A DNA stretch of 64,000 nucleotides from Chrysoporthe austroafricana (taxonomy: Eukaryota; Ascomycota; Sordariomycetes; Diaporthales; Cryphonectriaceae). Within the stretch, counting starts at the first letter, position 1. Every line of letters starts with the position of its first letter. Made by a program: the position numbers and the translations under genes. The notes under the pieces are model-generated. The model was not told where the DNA came from and did no database searches. It was given only the letters and a program-made list of their open reading frames with translations. Shown one piece after another: positions 46,868 through 59,275 of this stretch. Where the stretch lies: assembly GCA_001051155.2 (NCBI GenBank), contig JYIP02000002.1:1929583-1993582 (forward strand), given 5' to 3'.

Positions 46868-47897
46868 TCTGCCGGGCGAGTCATGTGTGCTGCTGGTGAG
46901 TCGAGTGCGCAGGGTGGGGAACGGCATTGCAATGACCGGTACTGCTGGTGCCAGTATCGTCTTGGCGGTTCGTAACGACGCCCTGCCATATGCGTCACCG
47001 GGTCAGAAACAAAATAGAAATTAGGAGGAAAAAAAAAAAAAAAAAATACCATAACATCTCCACACAAGCCGGCCATGCGGCACGTCTCGCAGACCCTGAA
47101 CAGACCGCCGCTTATAGGGAGCAGTCCTGTAGCGGTAGCTCTGCTAAGCCCCTTATTAAGAAATCGGATCCTCAGGCACGATGCACGGTGACAGCATGGC
47201 CGGTCGGGTTCGATATTCCGACCCGCATCTTACGTTTTGGCTCCCGTCTTCTGTTCGTGACGGGCGCAGGAATGGGGCGGAGATGGAGAAGGCCGCGCGG
47301 AGCCCTGATTCGGTGCAATGTGTCTGCGGGAGGAATCTTGGGAACAGCGCAGCTGGGAGGTACCTGGGGAATGTGTGTTGTCGTCAGCACGTGTTTCCGT
47401 ACCCCGTGGGCCGTGATCACCCAGTGCGGTAGGTACCAGAGTACCATAGTACTCGGTACCACAGGACCACGCAGTACCTCCACCACCAGAGACCCGGCGC
47501 AACAGGAGCGCGCCCAGCGTGGGCGGGCAGCTGTTAGCACACGTCCTCGTTCCCGCGCAACCAGGTCCAGGCCCAGCCTCCACAGACCCAACCTTGCCAT
47601 GTACAGGGACCTGGCTCACCACAGTACCAGTCCAGTTCAACCTCACTCACCTTCTCTTCGCTCCTCCCCCCCCCCCAAGCCCAGCTTCGGCTGTTCGCAT
47701 TTCTCCTTTTCACCTCGCTCGGCCTCAGCTTTTGCTCTGCTCGTCCTCCCAACCATCCAACTTCATCCACCCCTCCGAATCTGCAAAGCAATCGCCCCAA
47801 CTCATCGCAACCCTGCACTGCCTGCTGCGCATTATCTGGAATCCGATCTCGCCCTCTGCCCCATTGGCATCTAGCCCTCAGGAATTACGTCATCGCG
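46868..47897. promoter_or_regulatory. intergenic region and leader of the low-complexity gene
   Basis: It begins with the 3' UTR of the beta-propeller gene and an A-run at about 47030-47046. GGTACC sites at 47359, 47432 and 47455 continue the cluster seen upstream. From about 47640 it becomes CT-rich with a C-run, a typical fungal transcription-start and leader region for the gene starting at 47898. Confidence 0.5.
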
Positions 47898-49422
47898 ATG
47901 GCCGACAGCTCAGCTCCCGTTAACAGCGCAGGTGAGTCTGCTTCGCCCCTGGCCGCAGTACTGCGACCATTCATCGCACACAGGCATCAGAGCTCCTGCA
48001 GTGGCTCAATTGAGCTCGAGCGAACTCGCGTAGTGCTTGTGCCGCGCCTGCTGGCCGTTGTCCGCCAGCTTCACCGATTCGCGCAACTTGGTCCGACCTC
48101 GACCGCTAACATGCGATCCGCAACGCGCAGCTCCGGCCAATGCCGCGACGACTGGCGACAACGCTCTGCCCAAGAACCCCTTCGCCGAGGTGCATAACGG
48201 CAAGCCATCCGAGCCGACTTCCACGGGCGTCACGCAGCCGCTGTCGGTAACTCCAGACATTCACAAGCCGGCAGACACGCCGGCTGCGACTGCCAATGGC
48301 GGCGCTGCTGCCCCCGAAAGCAGCAGCAGCATCGGCATCAACGGCGCCGGAGGCAAGCTTGAGTCTCTGGTCCCCGAGGAGACCAAGCAGGTGAACGCCC
48401 CAGCCCCGGTCGCTGCTGCTCCCGAGGCTGCCGCCGACAAGCCGGCTTCGAGCCTGGGAGCGCCTCCGGCGGAAGCCTCAACGAATAGCAACGCCGGTGC
48501 TGCTGACAGCGCTTCTTCTGCCCAGCCGCCTCTTATGACCGGCGCCCTTCCGGAGTCCTCTGCGCCCAAGCCCAGCGAGTCCGCTCAGCACGACGGTGTC
48601 AGCGATGTGCCGGTGACGACTACCGCGCCCGAGCCAGCCGGTCTTACTCAGACTGATGGCATCAAGGATACCCCCTCTGCATCCGCTCCACCTACTTCCG
48701 TCAATCCTGTGTCGGATGCCACACCCCCCGTCCTAAACGGGGCCGAGAAAAAGGATGCCGGGATCGATAAAAATGCTCCTGCTACTACCCTGGCCGGTTC
48801 TGCTGCCTCGACAGCAGCTGTATCAAGCGCTGGTCCAGACGAGGCGCAAGAGAAGAAGGCAGAAGAAGTTGTTGGGAAGAAAGATGCTCCGCCAGCAGTA
48901 GCAGATTCCACAGCCTCAGGCGCAGCCTCGGCCGAGAAGCAGGATGTTGAGATGAAAGATGCAACTCCTCCAGTGGCTTCAGATACGCCTGCTGTATCGT
49001 CTACGGCTGCTCCGACCACAACGTCCGGCCTAGCTTCTGATCTAGCTGCGGAGAAACCCGCGGAGCCGGCGCCTACTCCAATCGCAAGCGCCGGGACGCC
49101 AGCCGTTGCCCCCGTTTCCGATATCACCGGGATCGCGAGCACCACCGCTGCCCCTGCCACGGCAGCCCCCGCTGCCAACCCAACTGCAGCTGGAGGGGAA
49201 GTCTCGACAGGTCGGAAGCGCAAGGCCGAGACGAATACTAACGGACCCGTGGAGGCCGAGGAGCCGACTGCTAAGAAGCGTAAGGGCCCCCTCGCCAAGG
49301 CCGTGGCAAAGGCCAAAGGCGTGGTTGATGATATGAAAGAAAAACGCAAGAGCAAGAAGAAGGAACCGGCTCCTGTGGGGCGTACCGAGCGCAAGACGCG
49401 AAGCCAGGGCCGTGTGGACTAA
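47898..49422 (+). CDS. Ala/Pro/Ser/Thr-rich protein with basic nuclear-type tail
   Basis: Exon 1 (47898-47931) encodes only MADSSAPVNSA. A 199-nt intron (47932-48130, branch GCTAAC) precedes exon 2 (48131-49422), giving 441 residues. About 370 residues are low-complexity Ala/Pro/Ser/Thr with scattered acidic patches (QEKKAEEVVGKKDA, EKQDVEMKDA). The last 70 residues are basic: GRKRKAE, TAKKRKGPLAKAVAKAKG and KRKSKKK, a likely bipartite nuclear-localisation signal and possible nucleic-acid-binding tail. No domain is recognised; length and composition suggest an intrinsically disordered nuclear protein. The exon structure and CT-rich leader support a real gene. Confidence 0.75.
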
Positions 49423-52400
49423 ATGAGGTTTGAACGTCTGGGTGTAATTTTGGAATGACAAGTCAAAAGTTCTGCGATTTGACGAGATGATCTGAAGAGA
49501 GGTCAAAGATCGAACAGAGCAATAAGTTCGAGGGTTCTCCTTACTCGGTTTGGGATGGTTTTCAAGGTTAAGTACTGGTCACGGGTCGGAAAATGTGTTG
49601 GTGCTTGAGGCCCACACGGAGTTCATTCCGCTCGAATGATTCCTTTGAACATCGCGGTGGACACTATTAGGCTTTTGGCACGCCGCGGAGTCAGCTCGGT
49701 GCTGTGGCAGACCTTTGCATATACGATATGAAAGTGAACGAAGGCTGCGTTATTCTCACACAGATGCTGTACGTTTATGCCGTAATGTGGACGGTGGCTG
49801 CGATCCAGCTTCACTATCCTCTGAACTCGAGAGAGAGACCATTACATGTGATTGGGCCACCTGCGCCTCTACACAACACTCTCTTCATCTCACGAGATGG
49901 CTCCACTCCCATTGGCGTTCACCAGAGGACGCCATGCTCCTAAAGGTGATTGAGGCCTAGAGTTGTGTGGGGCCGACCCGACGCTCTGGGACCTTGCGCT
50001 TACTGCAGGCTCGTCCGCCTCTGACAGTTGAGTCCGTCGCAGATCGTCTTCGACGTACCGGCGGGCCGGGTCTAGATTAAAAGATGGTAACGAATCAATA
50101 CGCCCCTCAGCGACGGCAACATCAAAGAAGACGAAGAATGAGAGAGAGATAGAGAGAGAGAAACACAAGTTGCCTTCAAAAATTCCTCGAGTCTCGGGGC
50201 TGAAGGGTCGCTCAGCTCGCGGAAATGGCGTTCATATTGCCGCGCCTGACCTAGCTGTCCGGTTCTAGCAGGATCAGACCGTCAGTCGCCCATCGACCAA
50301 CTCCTAGTGCGTCTCTGGCACATCGTCTAGAACATGTACTGGTAACATGCATCGCGCAGCGTCTCTATCCTGATGCGCCTGCGTTCCCAGGCCCACTGCA
50401 GGTCTTTCGCGACTTGGGAGGTAGATGCGTTCCTATGGACAGCCCGAATGTCGAGCACGTGCCGTTGACATCAATAGGTCGGCTCATGCCATGCACATGC
50501 AGACAGTTTCCCGGTGCTTGAATCACAGGTGTGGTCCTGAGGCTCGCCTCTGGCGAAGAAGCCGCAGTCAGGACGGCACTACAGGATGTAGTTCACAGAG
50601 TACTAAGCTGCATTAAGTTGCATCTTCGCTGGCCTTATCAGGGACGATAACCTCTGAAGTCAGAGCAGGAGTGGGCCCTGATCTTGCGATCAGGTCGTCA
50701 CATGTGCGGCGCAGAGAGTGGAACGGGTCTGAATGGCCGGGTAGCATCCAGCAGCCGCTCGTGTCGGTCCCCTATCTGACCTGAGCAGCTCTGGAGATGA
50801 TCTGTGCTTGATGGTTGAACTGACGAGCCGGAAGCGTGCTTCTCTCCCCTCAGCACGTAGCTTGACGTCGTGGCGCAGACGCGGGTGGTATTGCTGCGCT
50901 GTATTGAAGGGGCAGATCTACCATAGCAGATCTCGCTACGTCTCACTTTTAGCTGAAAGAAGGTTTGGCAGATCGAAGCGCGGACGATCTCGACACAGCC
51001 ACCATGCCCACCATCGTGCCGCGTGCCGAGGAGACTCCGTCCAATGTACGTAGCCAGCAGTAGGCACGCAGGCCTTCTTGGCACATGTCAGCACGGCGAG
51101 GCAACGTTTCGCCCAGCAGCTCGGCGTATAGGTTAGGACGATGGGGTCTGGCCAAATGCGGCAGGAAGACAGACGATACGAGGTCTCGAGCTTGCGGTGC
51201 AGCGACGCCGAGAGACTACTGAGAGAAGGCTGGGCTGGGCTGGGCTGGGCTTAAAAATAGCAACGTGGCTACCGTGTTAGCGGCCACTGGTGCCAATCAC
51301 GGCACCGAGGAGGTGGTCGCTGGCCTGGCCGATCAGGGCCATCAGACAGGACAGGGCCCTGCGGGCCCTGGGCCGACCCACCGAGCCACCCACCACTGTC
51401 CACCTCGTGCGGTGGTGCGGTGGCCCTGTGAGGTCATCGGGGGCCCAGGGGCCCACCTCGCTGCCCAGCAGTCTGGGGCAGGCCTGCTATGCGGCAGGGT
51501 GCTGGACCAAACTCGAGCGCACGAGGAGTTCGTCAACCCATCGCTGGGGCAGGGGCACCCCATGGTCCAGAGACGCGGGCGCCGGCAGAGGAACATGGAC
51601 GAGGCGGCAGCCAGGCACCCAGGGTGAAGGCGACCACAGGGTGCATAAAGTAACCTTATTCTGATCGAAGACTAGAGTCGCCCTCGGTGGATTCCTCAAA
51701 CGAGGCGGTGTCTGCCAAGGTTGTTGCTGGCCCGCCTGGCCGCGGGCGCTGGCTGCTCATCTTGACCTCTTCTGGGGACGGCGTGGAGGGGTGCTCGCGG
51801 TAGTTGTGGCGAACACGGCGTCTGACGTTGGTGGTATGTGCAGCGATCTAGCGCAACGTGCCCATACCGTACCCAGTAATGTGCCCTGAGCATCTCCATC
51901 TTAGTTCTCTCCCTCGCGGCGCGCCCAACAGGAACTGCGGTGCTAGTGCCAACCGTAGTCAGCCGCCGCGGTGCCACGCACACGACACGCAGTCGAAGTG
52001 GCATTCGGCACGAAACGAAAAAAGTTTCCCACCTGCAGCGAGCGTGTGGGCCCCGCGTCCTCTGACCGCTGGCCACTGACAGTCGACCTTGTGCGGGCCA
52101 GGCCTGCCCAGCTACTGTCGTCATTGGCATTGTCCTTGTCCAGGTCTTCCTTTACCCCTACCCGGTACTTGTGCCTCCCTTTCTTCGACCGTGCCGCGTA
52201 CCAACTTCACCCGGCCAGCCCACGATCTCCCGACCCGACTGAGGGCGCCGCGGCTCGAGCAGAACCTCGACAATCGCCTTGGGCCGTCCTTCGTTCGACC
52301 TGCGCTCCCCGACGCCTCGTCATCCGCTCGTTTGGCACCGATCCGCGCGGGCCTTGACCTGGTCGAATCTCACCCGTCAGAGGCGAGGGACTGGTGGACT

Positions 52401-52763
52401 GGCCTCGGCCATCGACTTTCCTTCCTGCTGTCGTACGGCTACGGTCTCGAACCCGCGACACGGCCAGCTCCTCAGGGCTGCCCGCGCTCCTGGGCCCAGC
52501 TCCAGACCCGTGTCGCCTGTCTGTTCCCGGCTCGGAGATTTCTGGCCGACGGTCGAGCACCTCTCTGACTTGTGTCTAGGCCTACAAGGTTCCAGGTCTC
52601 CTCGACACCGGACGATCTGAGCGACCGGCCTTTTTCTCGATTCTTCCTCGTCCTGCCTTGATAGTCATAACCAACACCGATAAGCGGCTGTATCTCGCGA
52701 GCATACCCTTCGTTGATACGGCCAGGACGAGCCTGCTGCCCAGGGGGGCACTAAACATTCACC
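49423..52763. other. 3.3-kb intergenic region
   Basis: No supported gene. It includes a GAGAGA-rich patch at about 50146-50161 and a GGGCT tandem (about 4.5 units) at 51229-51250 followed by TTAAAAATAG. A very GC-rich segment at 51290-51630 has open frames on both strands that look like chance. The last 600 bases are CT-rich, likely the promoter and leader of the channel gene. Confidence 0.5.
51229..51250. repeat. short GGGCT tandem repeat
   Basis: About four and a half copies of GGGCT in a row, directly followed by TTAAAAATAG. Confidence 0.85.
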
Positions 52764-55700
52764 ATGGACGCTGCGTCGCGGACGATATTAGCGTTGTATC
52801 CTAGGGACGATGACGCCGGCCAGACATTGCTCGACCTCTTGAAGGATCCTTTCAAGAGCGAGGTACGCCAGCACCACCCCGACCGTGGGCAGTAGGCCGG
52901 GACTTCGTGTGGACTGACGTTCCCAACTCGCAGGTGCAATCCGCCTCCATCTTGGCCTCTCTAGCCTCCTCCCTCGGCGTCACCGTTGCCGTTGTTATTG
53001 TCTTTTCTTTCTTCCGCCCATACCACACCGTTGTCTACGCACCGAAGCTCAAGCATGCCGACGAGTCTCGGTCACCTCCGCCCCTGGGCAAGGGGCCCTT
53101 CGCCTGGGTCAAGCCTTTGTGGAAGACCGACGAGAAGGAGCTGATACGGCTTGCCGGGCTGGATGCCGCCGTGTTCATGCGCTTCAATGAGATGTGCCGC
53201 AACATGTTCGTCGTCATGGCTATCGCGGGTTGTGCTATTCTGATCCCCGTCAACTGGACGCTGTCGATCCAGTCGGACAACGTCAACTGGGCACTGCGGC
53301 TCACGCCCCAGAATGCGTGGAACAATGCGCAGTGGGGGACCGTAATCTGCGCCTGGATCTACAACATCACAGCCCTGGGCTGTTTGTGGTGGAACTACAG
53401 GAAGGTTCTGCGCCTACGCCGCGAGTATTTCGAGAGTCCAGAGTACCAGTCCAGCTTGCATGCGAGGACGCTGATGGTGAGTGGCCCTTGGCTGGAGTGA
53501 CCCCCCTCCCCGCGTGGGTATGTATTCTGGTGCTGAGCAGGCTTTACAGCTATACGACATACCCAAGAAATTATCGTCCGATGAAGGCATCGCTAGACTG
53601 ATCGATCTCATCGCGCCGAATTCTTCGTTTTCCAGGACCGCCATCGCTCGGGATGTGAAGGACCTACCGGCTCTCGTTGAAGAGCATGCTAGGGTGGTTC
53701 GCAAGCTGGAAAAGGTCCTGGCTAGGTACCTTAGGGACCCTCACAACCTTCCTGCCGCAAGACCAACCTGCCTGCCTTCGAAGAAGGACCGGGCCCACGC
53801 GACCTATCCCAAGGGCCAAAGACTCGACGCCATCGAGTACCTTACCCAACGGATCAAAACCCTTGAGTTTGACATTAAGGAGGCTCGGGCCAGTGTCGAC
53901 AGGAGGAACACCAGACCGTTTGGGTTCGCCTCCTACTCTGACATAAGCGAGGCACATGCGATAGCCTATATGGGCAGGAAAAAGAAGCCCGAGGGTGCTA
54001 CGATGAGGCTGGCTCCACGACCGAGCGACATCATCTGGGACAACATGTCTCTCACACCATCGACACGAATGCGGAAGAGGCTCGTCATCAACCTCTGGAT
54101 CCTTTTGCTGACGCTCGTGTGGATCGCACCCAACGCCATGATTGCCATTTTCCTGGTCAGCTTCAGCAACCTTGGTTCCCTCTGGAAAGATTTCCAGACG
54201 TCTCTGAACGCGCAGCCCATTCTGTGGGCTATGATCCAGGGTATAGCGTCTCCGGCTATTACATCCGCGATTTATATCCTGCTTCCGATCATCTTTCGGC
54301 GGCTGTCCATCAGGAGCGGGGACAAGACTAAATCCGGCAGGGAACGGCACGTCATTGCGAAGCTCTACAGCTTCTTTATCTTCAACAACCTGGTGGTATT
54401 CTCCCTTTTCAGTGGGCTTTGGACGTTCGTCACGGCCGTTGTGAAGGCTACAGACACGGGCACAGATGCGTGGAGCGCGATTGTGGAGCAGGATTTCGGA
54501 AGTTCCATCCTGGTGGCCCTGTGCTCCGTCTCTCCCTACTGGATCACCTATTTACTGCAACGGCAGCTCAGCACGGCAGTCGACCTGGCGCAGGTCTGGC
54601 AGCTGGTATTGGCCCTTTTCAAGCGGAAGCTGGGCTCTCCCACTCCCCGCGAGATGATCGAACTCAGCGCTCCGCAACCATTCGATTATGCCAGCCATTA
54701 CAATTACGCTCTCTTCTACAGCACGGTGGCTCTTTGTTACGGAACCATTCAACCCCTCGTGCTGCCTGCTGTCGCACTTTTCTTCCTTATCGATTGCGTC
54801 CTGAAGAAGTATCTGCTTATGTACGTCTTCATCACCAAGAACGAGAGCGGCGGCATGTCATGGCGTGTCTTGGTCAACCGCATGCTCTTTGCACTCTTCT
54901 TCTCCAATCTTGTCGTGTTCCTGGTGGTCTTCGAGAGGGGATGGGGAACCTACTTCCAGGTTTACGCTATCGCGCCGCTGCCGTTCATCGTCATCGGTTT
55001 CAAGATCTTCTTCGCCAGATCTTTTGATGACAAGATCCACTACTACAGCACACGCTTTGTCCCCCGCGGTCCGGAGCCCGACGTCGGCATTGCACAGAAG
55101 GAGAATCTGAGGAGCGACCGCCTCGCTGCCAAATTTGGACACCCAGTCCTATACAGGTCGCTCATCACACCAATGGTTCATGCTAAGGCGCAGAATATCC
55201 TTGCCAGTGTGTACCGAGGCCGACTCAGCGATGGTCGGGAGGCCGGTTCAGGAGATGGTACCAGCGTGTCCGGATACAGCGATACGTACGCGCTCGACCC
55301 AATGAGTTCAGGCCGGCCAGGCAAGGCTGCTGGGAGCGGCCTTTCTGGTTTCGAAATTGTGCCCGAGGGACGACTCGACTTCGAGTACTACAAGAATCGC
55401 CAGGAATTCGCCGAGGAGCTTGGCACCGGCAGCGACATCTACAGGCCAGGGACGCCGTCAAGCAATTGGGGCGGGTCGGACTGCGAATCCAGGCCCGCCA
55501 CACCCACGGGAGGTATGTTGCACAATACACACAAGGGCGGGTACGCTCCAGCCATGGCTAGTGATATGGGATATGGCGCCCCTTTCGCAGCTCCCAATAG
55601 GCCAGCATCCCCTCGTACCTACGGCTCTCCTACGACGGAGTACCCTTCAAGAACGCGAACGCCTTACGGCCAGGTAGGAGCGAGTGAATCGACCTCGAAC

Positions 55701-55925
55701 CTCGTGCGCTCGGCTGCACCCATGCCGGGACCCTACGGCGATTCTCATGGGGGCTTTGAGCCACCTGTTGCAGATGGCCGGACGCCGGGTCAGTATGGCG
55801 GGCTCGGGGGTGGCGTAGGTGGCTACGGGAACCTACCACAGAACGAGCCTGACTACGACGTTGACCCGATGAGTTATAATTACTTCAGAGGAGGGGCGGC
55901 AAGAAGAAATAATGGTGGCGTGTAG
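52764..55925 (+). CDS. CSC1/TMEM63 (DUF221) stress-gated cation channel
   Basis: A plasma- or endomembrane channel of the OSCA/CSC1/TMEM63 family (Rsn1-like), opened by osmotic or mechanical stress. Exons are 52764-52862, 52934-53476 and 53550-55925, with introns of 71 and 73 nt, giving 1005 residues. Family parts in order: an N-terminal membrane segment (VTVAVVIVFSFFRPYHTVVYAPK), cytosolic loop landmarks (FMRFNEMCRNMF, LHARTLM-LYDIPKKLSSDEG), the RRM-like loop ending RPSDIIWDNM, and the multi-helix core from WILLLTLVWIAPNAMIAIF through VALCYGTIQPLVLPAVALFF. A long Gly/Pro/Ser-rich cytosolic tail of about 250 residues follows. Both intron joins keep the frame. Confidence 0.95.
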
Positions 55926-56772
55926 GGTATCCATCCGGGATCGCACGACGACCTATAGGTGGTGGTAAGGTCTCGAATGACGGAAGAGAGAGTCACAGAG
56001 CTGTCGTCTGTATCTCGTCTCAATGATTGAACGTACTTTAGACATGCATCGCCTGGCAAGGCTCTGGCGTAATGGATCATTATACAAGAGGATATGTGGA
56101 GAATTAAGGCCGTGGGTACACTGGCCTGGAATAGGGATGATCGATCTGGCTCTGGGAGCCAGACGGGGCAAATCCAGGTCTATCTGCAAACACTATAGTA
56201 GACGAGCGTGGCTCTGATATTGATGTCATACCCGTTGTTCTTGTATTCATCTACCATCATCATGTGCCCGACGATGACATCCCATGAACACCCAGACACC
56301 TACTAGACACCTAGGTAGGTACATGGCAAGACTCTACGATCATTGAGGGGAGGGCAGAGAGTATATTTGACGTGGTGGACAGGTTGTTAGCAACTCCCTG
56401 ACAATTATTGCAGCGATAACAAGCCTGACATTGAAACAGCATCGCTCGGGGAGCCCGAAAGTTGGCGATTGGCATCGATTCTCGGCGGTCGACAGAAGTT
56501 GAAGGCTGCTGTTGCTGTCGTGATTCTGTGGTCCCGATGTGCTCGTGCATGATTTTGTCATGAGCTGACTTCCGCCTCGCTACATTTCCAGTGTTTGATG
56601 GCAACCTCTGCGATCACATTATGTCCACCGTCCGAGCTAATGTATGGTCTCAAGCACGAGAACAGTCTGGGACGCATGAACCACCCTCGCCTCTGTGCCT
56701 TGGTAGAGTTTGTGCGGCACAGCTTGGTGTCTGTTCTTCGAATGTCATTGTCATGGGTATTTTGGTATCAGG
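55926..56772. other. convergent intergenic region
   Basis: This lies between the 3' ends of the channel gene and the DUF7707-like gene. It has AGGTAGGTACA at about 56312 but no convincing gene. A possible last exon of the DUF7707-like gene on the minus strand could occupy about 56735-56560. Confidence 0.4.
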
Positions 56773-58153
56773 TTATACTAGATATTTCTGACGCTCTGAC
56801 CGAGGCGTAGTCGGTGACTTACGATACGCTCCGGGCGAGTCCCCCTCCAACTCACAGACCGGCGCCGCGATGGCCTTCCTCAATACCTCAGAATGCTTTC
56901 CCTTGCCTCCCCTCCCGCCTTCACCCCGAACCTCGTCCTCGTCTGCTGTCCCGGCCCCGATCTCAGTAGGCACCGTGGCGGCCAGCTCGGCCCGCCGCGG
57001 CGCAGGCGTGTTCGACAGCTCGGCCCGCCTGCGCAGCAACACGTCCAGCACGCTCCTCCGGGCACCCGCGCCCGCCCGCGGCTGTTCCGGCGCCGGCGCG
57101 TCGTGGCCCGTGTCACCCCCGCCGGGCTTGCCCTCGCCGAGCTCGGCCGCCACCAGCACCGTTGCTTGACGCCGCGACCCCCGGCCGCGCCCGAGCCTCC
57201 AGAACACGAACGCGACGGTGCCCAGGACCGCCAGGGCGCCGAGCGCCGCGCCGACGCTGACGCCAATCTTGGCAGCGGCCGAGAGGCCAGCGGCGACAGC
57301 GCCGTGGTCCGGGGACGCCATCGCGCTGCTTGCTGCTCCCGCTGGAAGGGGGCTCGAGGTGGTCTGGGCGCTGGCGCCTCCTGCGCTCGTCGCGGCTGCC
57401 GACTGGGTCGGCGTTGAGGAGGCGGCGCTGGGACTGCTAACTGTGCTGCCGGTGTCGATGTCGCCCGTGTAGTCGAGGGGGTTCAAGTATCCGCAGTGGG
57501 CATCGTAGGTTTCCTCACACCAGGCCTGGCCCGCGGTGCTGCTGTTCGAAGTTACGCAGTTGGAGAAATTCGTCTCACATGCGAAATTGGGTATCGTCTC
57601 TAGATCCTCCATCAGTTATCAGTCGTAGTTGGGATAAAGAAAGGAAGAAATGAGCCGAGTCCCCCGTCGGGTAATGGATCAGACGAAGAATTCCCGTTTC
57701 TTGATCTCTTTGTATCCCTTCCTCTCTCTCAAGCTCCCCATTGAGAAAAAGTCATACGTCCACTGTGACAGCACTCCTGGTGGGATGAGTGAAGAAGCCG
57801 GAAGACGAACCGTAGTAGTATATCAGCCCGGGTGCCGTGCCGTTGCTGCAAGTGCAGGTATAGTCCAGCGAATCCTGCTCAAAGTATATTTCGTTAGTAT
57901 GCTAAGATTGAGAACTCGCGATTTCGCACTTGAGCGGCGACTTACAGGATCACAGCTGTTAGCAATCACCTCGCGGCTGCAGAGGATTTGGCAAGTATTT
58001 TCTTGGTCATCACACCATGACACTTGGCGATTCGTCAATCAGCCAGCTTCTTCTTATCGTAGCTATTTAGGCCTCTTGTAATTTTCTCTGTCAGTCAAAC
58101 GTACCTCGTGTCGAGTTGTCAACAGCAGCTGGACTGATAGTATAGATGGACAT
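56773..58153 (-). CDS. DUF7707-like single-pass membrane protein
   Basis: Exons are 58153-58105, 58022-57946, 57874-57811 and 57599-56773, with introns of 82, 71 (branch ACTAAC) and 211 nt, giving 338 residues. The first 100 residues match the Cys-rich fungal DUF7707 pattern: NSTRVSWCDDQENTCQILC, NSCDPDSLDYTCTCSNGTAP, then ETIPNFACETNFSNC and WCEETYDAHCG. A Ser/Thr/Ala-rich stalk follows, then a membrane segment (VGAALGALAVLGTVAFVFW) and a basic, Pro-rich cytosolic tail. A secreted ectodomain needs a signal peptide, yet none precedes MSIYTISPAAVD. The frame extends upstream to a CAG acceptor (DDDPEGDN), so a first exon is probably missing. A GTAAGT donor at 56822 near the 3' end suggests a further exon. 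Confidence 0.72.
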
Positions 58154-59275
58154 GTTGTCCCCTTCTGGATCATCGTCCTGCCGAGTGGTCCGGACACTCA
58201 GAATTTGAATCAATCAGCGGAATCACTGTCCCAGGCTAGTCACTCATGGATTTAGTTGTTCTTGGATATGGAAAAAGATCAGATGTGTTCAAAGAGCTTG
58301 AAGCCAGGAGGACATTGCCTCGTCGCGGCGCCGTGGCAAGGACTCAGAGCTGGGCTTTCACCAGCCAAGTCGAACCTCGACTAGGACCCAGTCCAGATCG
58401 AAGCAAAGGTCTCGAATTCCAGGGAAATTTCTTGCAGAGAAGGAGGAAAAACAATAAGCATAACGAGTTGGACTCTCCAGGACTGCCCGGCATCTGCAGG
58501 AGCTAATCCAGAGTAGTGCGGGAGGATTCAGTTCCTGCACATCTTGAAACCTCCATCGAAACATCACGCTTGGTTGGGAAAAGCCTGGGTTCCAGTCGAC
58601 GATCTGGTCCGCTCACCGAGATAGAAATAAACTCGCTAAATAGCTTGTCAGGAGCTACAGTGGTAACCGAGGATCAGATGTTGTTTGCTTCCTTTTCACT
58701 ACTTGGGAAAATTAGCACATTTGTATTGGAAACAGACTTATTAAAAAGCCAGGCAAACTTTGGAAAGGGAACTGAAATTCGGGTGAAGGCCTTCCCCGTG
58801 GCCAAATATATTGTTTCGTATTTCAGGTTTTGGCGTATTGGGGATTTAGATTGATTACTTCATGGTGAACGACTTGCGTTCGCCACCAACTGTGACCATG
58901 AACAGGCGCCTCATTTGAAAGAGGAAGACACCTGTGATTCTACCTGATTGGCGCACCATGCTGTTTGCTTTCCCTGATCGTTGCTCTCCCAATTCCAGGC
59001 TAGTGTCTCTTGTCCCTTCGATTTCACTTTCCCGCCACCTTCAGGTCTAAGACCTGATCGCCTTTAAGAGCTGGGGAGTGGTATCGGAGGCATGCAGCTA
59101 TATAAACCTTGGGTCATTCCCAATCAGCTGGGAGTAATCACTTCTTTTAGCGGCTATAAATGTACTATATACAGTGAATTATTTATATTATAAACGATGA
59201 GTTTACCGTATTTTTTTATTTATATGCATCATCATCATTTTATTGCTTTTTATAGAATAAACTATGAATGTGTTT
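58154..59275. other. intergenic region, possible missing first exon
   Basis: The left part may hold the unrecognised signal-peptide exon of the DUF7707-like gene. From 59150 it is very AT-rich (TATTTATATTATAAACG), the 3' flank of the NRPS-like gene. No other gene is seen. Confidence 0.4.

Noticed and set aside
47172..47646. Minus-strand frames of 138-142 codons upstream of the low-complexity gene
   Set aside because: They overlap the CT-rich leader and GGTACC cluster and have no family features.
51265..51664. Plus-strand frames of 120-124 codons
   Set aside because: GC-rich DNA keeps several frames on both strands open at once, and the translations look random.
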